From: an uncultured Collinsella sp.
GTDB taxonomy: Bacteria; Actinomycetota; Coriobacteriia; Coriobacteriales; Coriobacteriaceae
DNA: 25,542 nt
Assembly (NCBI GenBank): GCA_900552145.1
Contig: URYW01000016.1
Coordinates: 1-25,542 of the forward strand
Reading direction: 5' to 3'
Shown here: positions 21,515 to 25,542 of the stretch, one piece after another
Layout: each line of letters starts with the position of its first letter
Numbering within the stretch: position 1 is the stretch's first letter
Notes under the pieces: generated by a model
What the model was told of the DNA's origin: nothing
The model's database searches: none
Seen by the model: only the letters and a program-made list of their open reading frames with translations
Position numbers and translations under genes: made by a program

Positions 21515-23012
21515 GATGTCCTCCTACCTGATCGTTGCGTTCGCGCGCGGTGGCGCCGGCGGTAAAGCTCAGCCCCTTAACCAGCGCGTTCTTGCCGTAT
21601 TTGCCTTTCACGGCCAGCACGGCGCGTGCCAGGTCGCGCTCGCGCTCATCGGCCTCGATATCGCTGAACAGATCGATGGTGGCAAATTCCTCGGGCATGA
21701 GGTTGCCAAATCCCAGATTGATGCGCTTGACCGGTCGTTTGGGATCGACGGTCTGCGCCCAGAGCTCATCGAAATAGCCCATGATCTTCTTAAACGAATT
21801 GGTACGCTCGGGCAGCTTTCGCGAGGCGTTGGAGTGCGCAAAGAGTGCGGCATAGCCACCGCGCGGTTTGCCGCCATGCTCTCCCACAAAGATGCCATCG
21901 ATTGCCTGCGCTTCGCGCACCAGGCGACGCCGTTCGTCATCGCGCTGGACGGGCTTGGGCGCACGGGGCGCGAGCTCGGGGCCGGCGGTTGCGGTGGGTT
22001 CGATACTCGATGTGCTCGAGCGCAGGTGCCCGCATCCGTCCACATACTGCGCTGTACCGCTGGCGTCGAGGCGGCGTATGTCGGCGCGTTCGCTCGCGTA
22101 GCCCACAAAGAGCGAGATGCTGTCGCAGACCACGTGCTTATCGACCAAGTCTAAAACGGCGTTGTCGACCATCTCGCGCAAGACGGTATAGGCCTGTTCG
22201 TAGGCATAACCCTTCGAGAGCACCTGTCCTGTGGTGGTCGAAGTTGCTTGCGGACGATAGGCTTGGATATCGGCGATGGTTGTCGGCTCGCGCCCGAAGG
22301 CATGGTCGATGAGATATTCTGCATTGACGCCGAGCTCGTCGTAAAGCAGGTTTTCGTCGAGCGCCGCGACGCCCATCAGATCGTAGGCGCCGTATTTCTC
22401 GAGGCGGGCTGCCACGCCGGGACCGATGCCCCAGATATCGGTGATGGGACGATGGGGCCAGATCTCCTTGCGAAAGGTCTCGTCGTCGAGTATGCCGATG
22501 CGGCTGGGTACGTGCTTGGCGGTAATGTCGAGCGCTACCTTGGCCTGGAATAGGTTGGGGCCGATGCCGACCGTCGCCGTGATGCCGGTGCGCGCGAGGA
22601 CCTCGTTGCGCAGCGTGCAGGCGAACCCTTCCGCATCTGTGTGATAGAGGTCCAGATAGGGCGTCACGTCGATAAAGCACTCATCGATGGAGTAGACGTG
22701 CACGTCCTGGGGGCTGACGTATTCCAGATAGATACCGTAGATTTTCGCCGACACCTCCATGTAATGCTGCATGCGCGGTACGGCCGTGATGTAGTCGATG
22801 CCATCGGGAATTTCGAACAGACGGCAGCGATTGTGTATCCCGAGGTCCTTCATGGCCTGTGTGATGGCGAGGCAGATGGTCGTGCGTCCGCGTGATTCGT
22901 CGGCAACGACCAGGTTGGTGGTGAGTGGATCGAGCCCGCGGTCCACGCACTCGACGCTGGCATAAAACGTCTTGAGGTCGATGCAGATGTAGGTGTGCTG
23001 CTCGTGCGCCAC
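21507..23012 (-). CDS. Y-family DNA polymerase (UmuC/DinB/UvrX-like)
   Basis: A 501-residue translesion polymerase. Catalytic landmarks: YICIDLKTFYASVECVDRG (first Asp, steric-gate region) and VYSIDECFIDVT (Asp-Glu pair). IWGIGPGVAARLEKYGAYDLMGVA is the thumb helix-hairpin-helix; the little-finger domain follows. Family members of this UvrX/UmuC type work in SOS mutagenesis. The GTG at 23012 has GGGAGGA four bases ahead, and the conserved fold begins at once; longer frames have no site and would start inside the LexA boxes. The promoter is TTGACG-N17-TATTAT with adjoining LexA boxes. The downstream partner is the YolD-like gene. Confidence 0.9.
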   Translation of the reverse strand: MAHEQHTYICIDLKTFYASVECVDRGLDPLTTNLVVADESRGRTTICLAITQAMKDLGIHNRCRLFEIPDGIDYITAVPRMQHYMEVSAKIYGIYLEYVSPQDVHVYSIDECFIDVTPYLDLYHTDAEGFACTLRNEVLARTGITATVGIGPNLFQAKVALDITAKHVPSRIGILDDETFRKEIWPHRPITDIWGIGPGVAARLEKYGAYDLMGVAALDENLLYDELGVNAEYLIDHAFGREPTTIADIQAYRPQATSTTTGQVLSKGYAYEQAYTVLREMVDNAVLDLVDKHVVCDSISLFVGYASERADIRRLDASGTAQYVDGCGHLRSSTSSIEPTATAGPELAPRAPKPVQRDDERRRLVREAQAIDGIFVGEHGGKPRGGYAALFAHSNASRKLPERTNSFKKIMGYFDELWAQTVDPKRPVKRINLGFGNLMPEEFATIDLFSDIEADERERDLARAVLAVKGKYGKNALVKGLSFTAGATARERNDQVGGHRA

Positions 23013-23023
23013 GCGTCCTCCCA

Positions 23024-23056
23024 TCAAACACATGTTCTTATCGAATACATGTTCGA
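23024..23056. promoter_or_regulatory. Two adjoining LexA (SOS) boxes
   Basis: Box 1 at 23041-23056, minus strand TCGAACATGTATTCGA, differs from the Gram-positive consensus CGAAC-N4-GTTCG at one position. Box 2 at 23024-23039, minus strand AAGAACATGTGTTTGA, differs at two. They are one base apart and share the centre ATGT. Box 1 overlaps the -10 of the polymerase promoter. Confidence 0.78.
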
Positions 23057-23084
23057 TAATACCCGCTCGACCGGACACCGTCAA
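23056..23084 (-). promoter_or_regulatory. Promoter of the polymerase-YolD operon
   Basis: On the minus strand TTGACG (23084-23079), 17-base spacer, TATTAT (23061-23056). A near-ideal sigma-A promoter, overlapped at the -10 by LexA box 1. Confidence 0.8.
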
Positions 23085-23105
23085 AACCTGTCCCTTTTTG
23101 GCAGG
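23084..23105. repeat. Partial copy of the 23770-23831 palindrome
   Basis: The 18 bases 23084-23101 are identical to 23818-23835 (AAACCTGTCCCTTTTTGG). With the next bases it forms a short hairpin ACCTG-N11-CAGGT. It sits between the polymerase promoter and the gene at 23184, so the latter is framed by a half and a full copy. Confidence 0.6.
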
Positions 23106-23183
23106 TATGGTCGTGCGGCTGCATCGGGTTTTTAACGCAGCCCTAAAGAGCGCGAAACAGCTCGGAAAAGCTCGCTTCGTAGC

Positions 23184-23759
23184 ATGAGCCTAACGATTGA
23201 TGCCGCCTATACGCACGGAAGGGTTGTGGAAAAGATGGTCAATTATGGGTTTGGTATGCCGACGCGCCTTGTTGCGGATGGAGACGTGGCTCGCTGGTGC
23301 GGACGATTGGTCGCTCACTACGGAGGCACCAAGGCGCTGGTGGTGCTGGGCGGTGACAAACATACGCGTGATGAACTTGTCACGGCGGCGCTCGGCTCGC
23401 TTGATCGAGCCCTGCTCGAGCGCGTGCTTTTTCGCTGTGGCTCGGTTGAGGGTGACGGGGGAGACGAGCTGATCGACGAAGCCGTGGCCCTGGCGACCGA
23501 CGAAGGCGTGGACTTTGTCCTGGCGATCGGCGATGCCGATACTGCCGGCTTTGCGCGCGAACTCGCTCGTCGCATGGCCGTGCTCGATGCCGGCGAGGAC
23601 GGCTTTGTTCCCTACGGTTGCATTGTCTCGGAGGGCAAGGTGCCTGCTGCCGCGGGAGCCGGCGAGGTTCCCGTTTTTGCCATTATCGCTCCCGAACTGC
23701 TTGAGGGCATTGGGTCTCCTCTGCGCGAGTTGCTCGGCAGCGTGTGCGCCGCGGCCTAA
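23184..23759 (+). CDS. Half-length iron-alcohol-dehydrogenase-like protein
   Basis: A 191-residue protein that resembles only the N-terminal nucleotide-binding domain of group III (iron-containing) alcohol dehydrogenases. MVNYGFGMPTRLVADGDVARWCGRLVAHYGGTKALVVLGG and DEAVALATDEGVDFVLAIGDADTAGFARELAR match in order, but the usual GGGS-xx-D-xAK cofactor loop is altered to IGDADTAGFAREL. The C-terminal metal-binding domain (~200 residues) is absent; the stop is followed directly by a palindrome and then the pgi promoter region. The family normally begins at MVNYGF, so the ATG at 23235 (GGAAGG some 12 bases ahead) may be the true start; 23184 has no visible ribosome site. Probably not a normal dehydrogenase. 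It could be a decayed gene or a repurposed domain. Confidence 0.68.
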   Translation: MSLTIDAAYTHGRVVEKMVNYGFGMPTRLVADGDVARWCGRLVAHYGGTKALVVLGGDKHTRDELVTAALGSLDRALLERVLFRCGSVEGDGGDELIDEAVALATDEGVDFVLAIGDADTAGFARELARRMAVLDAGEDGFVPYGCIVSEGKVPAAAGAGEVPVFAIIAPELLEGIGSPLRELLGSVCAAA

Positions 23760-23769
23760 TATCTGCCAT

Positions 23770-23833
23770 AAAGGGACAGGTTTATTTTGGTAGGTAAAGC
23801 GTTTGACCTGCCAAAATAAACCTGTCCCTTTTT
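23770..23833 (+). terminator. Long palindrome that also forms a terminator
   Basis: Arms 23770-23790 (starts AAAGGGACAGG) and 23811-23831 (ends CCTGTCCCTTT) pair over 21 bp without mismatch. The stem continues through a T-G wobble and AGGT/ACCT, leaving about 10 bases in the loop, and a TTTTT run ends the right arm. It can terminate the gene ending at 23759. Part of it recurs at 23084. Confidence 0.75.
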
Positions 23834-23916
23834 GGTCGGTCGCCGTTTGGGGGCGGATTGGCAACGCTCGCTGATTACGGTCTTGACCTGCGCTAGAATA
23901 GGGGCATCTGATTATC

Positions 23917-23940
23917 CGGGCGCATGGAGGTATGCGCCCG
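23917..23940 (+). promoter_or_regulatory. Hairpin in the pgi leader with GGAGGT loop
   Basis: CGGGCGCAT (23917-23925) pairs with ATGCGCCCG (23932-23940); the loop is GGAGGT. It ends 18 bases before the pgi ATG, which has its own GAGGAGG site. A stabilising 5' hairpin or a ribosome standby site is possible. Confidence 0.45.
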
Positions 23941-23958
23941 TATGTTGAGGAGGACTTT

Positions 23959-25542
23959 ATGGCAACTGTTGCCGCACCTATCGACGCTACGTCGACCGCC
24001 GCTTGGAAGGCGCTCGAGGCCCATCAGGAGAAGCTCGAGGCCGAGGGTATCGACCTTAAGGCATGGTTCGCTGCCGATGCGGAGCGCGTGAACAAGCTGA
24101 GCTTTGATGCCGGTGACCTGCACTTCGACCTGTCCAAGAACCTGGTGACCGATGAGACCGTCAAGCTGCTGTGCGATCTTGCCCGCGAGGTGAAGCTCGA
24201 GGAGCGCCGTGACGCCATGTTCTCCGGCGAGCACATCAACACCACCGAGGACCGCGCCGTCCTGCACACCGCACTGCGCCGCCCGGCAACCGAGAAGGGC
24301 CAGCTCATCGTCGACGGCCAGGACGTCGTCGCTGACGTGCACGAGGTCCTCGACCGCATGTATGCCTTCGCCGAGCGCGTTCGCTCCGGTGAGTGGAAGG
24401 GCGTTACCGGCAAGAAGATCGAGCACCTGGTGTCCATCGGCATCGGCGGCTCCGACCTGGGCCCGGTCATGGCTTACGAGGCTCTGCGTCCCTATGCCGA
24501 CGCTGGTATCGACTGCCGCTATATCTCCAACATCGACCCCAACGATCAGGCCGAGAAGCTCAAGGGTTTGGATCCCGAGACCACGCTCGTGATCATCGTC
24601 TCCAAGACCTTCACCACGCTCGAGACCCTCACCAACGCTCGCGAGGTCAAGACCTGGATGCTCGAGCAGCTCAAGGCTCAGGGCGCCATCGATGGTTCCG
24701 ATGAGCAGAACGCCGAGGCCGTGGCAAAGCACTTCGTCGCCGTTTCCACCGCACTCGAGAAGGTCGAGGCTTTCGGTATCGACCCGGCCAACGCCTTCGG
24801 TTTCTGGAACTGGGTCGGCGGTCGCTATTCCGTTGACTCCGCCGTGGGCTTGTCGCTGATCGTCGTGCTCGGCCCCGAGCGTTTCCAGCAGTTCCTCGAG
24901 GGCTTCCATGCCATCGACGAGTACTTCTGCAACACGCCGCTCGAGAACAACGCCGTCGCGCTGATGGGCTTGCTCAACGTCTGGTACGTCAACTTCTTCG
25001 GTTCCAAGAGCCATGCCGTGCTGCCGTACTGCCAGTACCTGCACCGTTTCCCGGCCTACCTGCAGCAGCTGACCATGGAGTCCAACGGCAAGCATGTCCG
25101 CTGGGACGGCAGCGCCGTGACCTCCGACACCGGTGAGATCTTCTGGGGCGAGCCCGGCACCAACGGCCAGCATGCCTTCTATCAGCTGCTGCACCAGGGC
25201 ACTGTGGTGGTTCCGGCCGACTTCATCGCCTTCGCCAATACCGCCAACCCTGCGACCGACGGCGGCCAGGATGTCCACGAGCTGTTCCTGGGCAACTTCC
25301 TGGCCCAGACCAAGGCGCTCGCCTTTGGTAAGACGGCCGATGAGGTTCGTGCCGAGGGCACGCCCGAGCAGATCGTCCCGGCCCGTTGCTTTGAGGGCAA
25401 GCGCCCGACGACCTCGATCTTCGGCGACACGCTGACCCCGTTCGCACTCGGCGAGCTCATCGCCCTGTACGAGCACATCACGTTTGTCGAGGGCACGGTC
25501 TGGGGCATCGACTCCTACGACCAGTGGGGCGTCGAGCTGGGC
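23959..25542 (+). CDS. pgi: Glucose-6-phosphate isomerase (partial, 3' end beyond window)
   Basis: Interconverts glucose 6-phosphate and fructose 6-phosphate in glycolysis. 528 codons are open from ATG 23959 to the window end with no stop; the bacterial enzyme is about 545-550, so little is missing. Landmarks: LVSIGIGGSDLGPVMAYEAL, VSKTFTTLETLTNA, FGFWNWVGGRYSVDSAVGL, and GTNGQHAFYQLLHQGT (catalytic His in the GQHAF part). GAGGAGG lies six to seven bases ahead of the ATG. Codon use is strongly biased to C-ending codons, typical of highly expressed genes. The long opposite-strand frame through this gene is a shadow of that bias. Confidence 0.95.
   Translation, partial: MATVAAPIDATSTAAWKALEAHQEKLEAEGIDLKAWFAADAERVNKLSFDAGDLHFDLSKNLVTDETVKLLCDLAREVKLEERRDAMFSGEHINTTEDRAVLHTALRRPATEKGQLIVDGQDVVADVHEVLDRMYAFAERVRSGEWKGVTGKKIEHLVSIGIGGSDLGPVMAYEALRPYADAGIDCRYISNIDPNDQAEKLKGLDPETTLVIIVSKTFTTLETLTNAREVKTWMLEQLKAQGAIDGSDEQNAEAVAKHFVAVSTALEKVEAFGIDPANAFGFWNWVGGRYSVDSAVGLSLIVVLGPERFQQFLEGFHAIDEYFCNTPLENNAVALMGLLNVWYVNFFGSKSHAVLPYCQYLHRFPAYLQQLTMESNGKHVRWDGSAVTSDTGEIFWGEPGTNGQHAFYQLLHQGTVVVPADFIAFANTANPATDGGQDVHELFLGNFLAQTKALAFGKTADEVRAEGTPEQIVPARCFEGKRPTTSIFGDTLTPFALGELIALYEHITFVEGTVWGIDSYDQWGVELG

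Noticed and set aside
23893..25476. A 527-codon open frame on the minus strand opposite pgi
   Set aside because: It lies antisense to an unmistakable, strongly codon-biased pgi; the long frame comes from GC-rich third positions and its protein has no recognisable domain.

Overview
The window looks like chromosomal DNA of a high-GC, Gram-positive gut actinobacterium of the Coriobacteriia, most like Collinsella. This is inferred from codon use, strong AAAGGAGG-type ribosome binding sites, frequent GTG and TTG starts, and the gene set. No 16S or other phylogenetic marker is present, so the genus is an inference. About 27 protein genes are packed tightly. I see no tRNA, rRNA, CRISPR array, insertion sequence or prophage.

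Layout. 1-4950: the end of a gene and folB (folate), a YgjP-type metalloprotease, an M19 dipeptidase, a SlyD-type prolyl isomerase followed closely by an orphan UreE-like nickel chaperone, a Cof-type HAD phosphatase and a PerR-like Fur regulator. 5000-8080 (minus strand): acylphosphatase coupled to a Gfo/Idh/MocA oxidoreductase, RNase HI and a LysR regulator. 8080-9760: a divergent regulatory region and metY (O-acetylhomoserine sulfhydrylase). Its leader carries a 17-codon upstream ORF and three competing hairpins. 9960-12650: a secreted repeat/coiled-coil protein, a small membrane protein, panE-like ketopantoate reductase and a 64-residue orphan. 12640-15960: an iron-sulfur aldo/keto reductase, a second Gfo/Idh/MocA protein and endonuclease IV, separated by two related long palindromes. 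16110-19215: a polar amino acid ABC transporter (lipoprotein, permease, ATPase). The permease has an unusual exported N-terminal domain. 19330-20500: flavodoxin and a DUF3793 protein. 20600-21060: a membrane-anchored HMA metal-binding protein behind a CsoR-like operator. 21089-23085: a Y-family polymerase and YolD-like protein behind two adjoining LexA boxes. 23184-23759: a half-length iron-alcohol-dehydrogenase-like protein. 23959-end: pgi, open at the window edge.

Most genes are housekeeping or stress genes in short transcription units, usually closed by clear hairpins. The most interesting non-coding signals are the metY leader, the dispersed long palindromes at 13826-13906, 14992-15074 and 23770-23831, the SOS-type promoter at 23024-23084 and the copper-type operator at 20632-20650. 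Among proteins, the UreE-like protein without urease genes in view, the permease fusion and the half Fe-ADH stand out.
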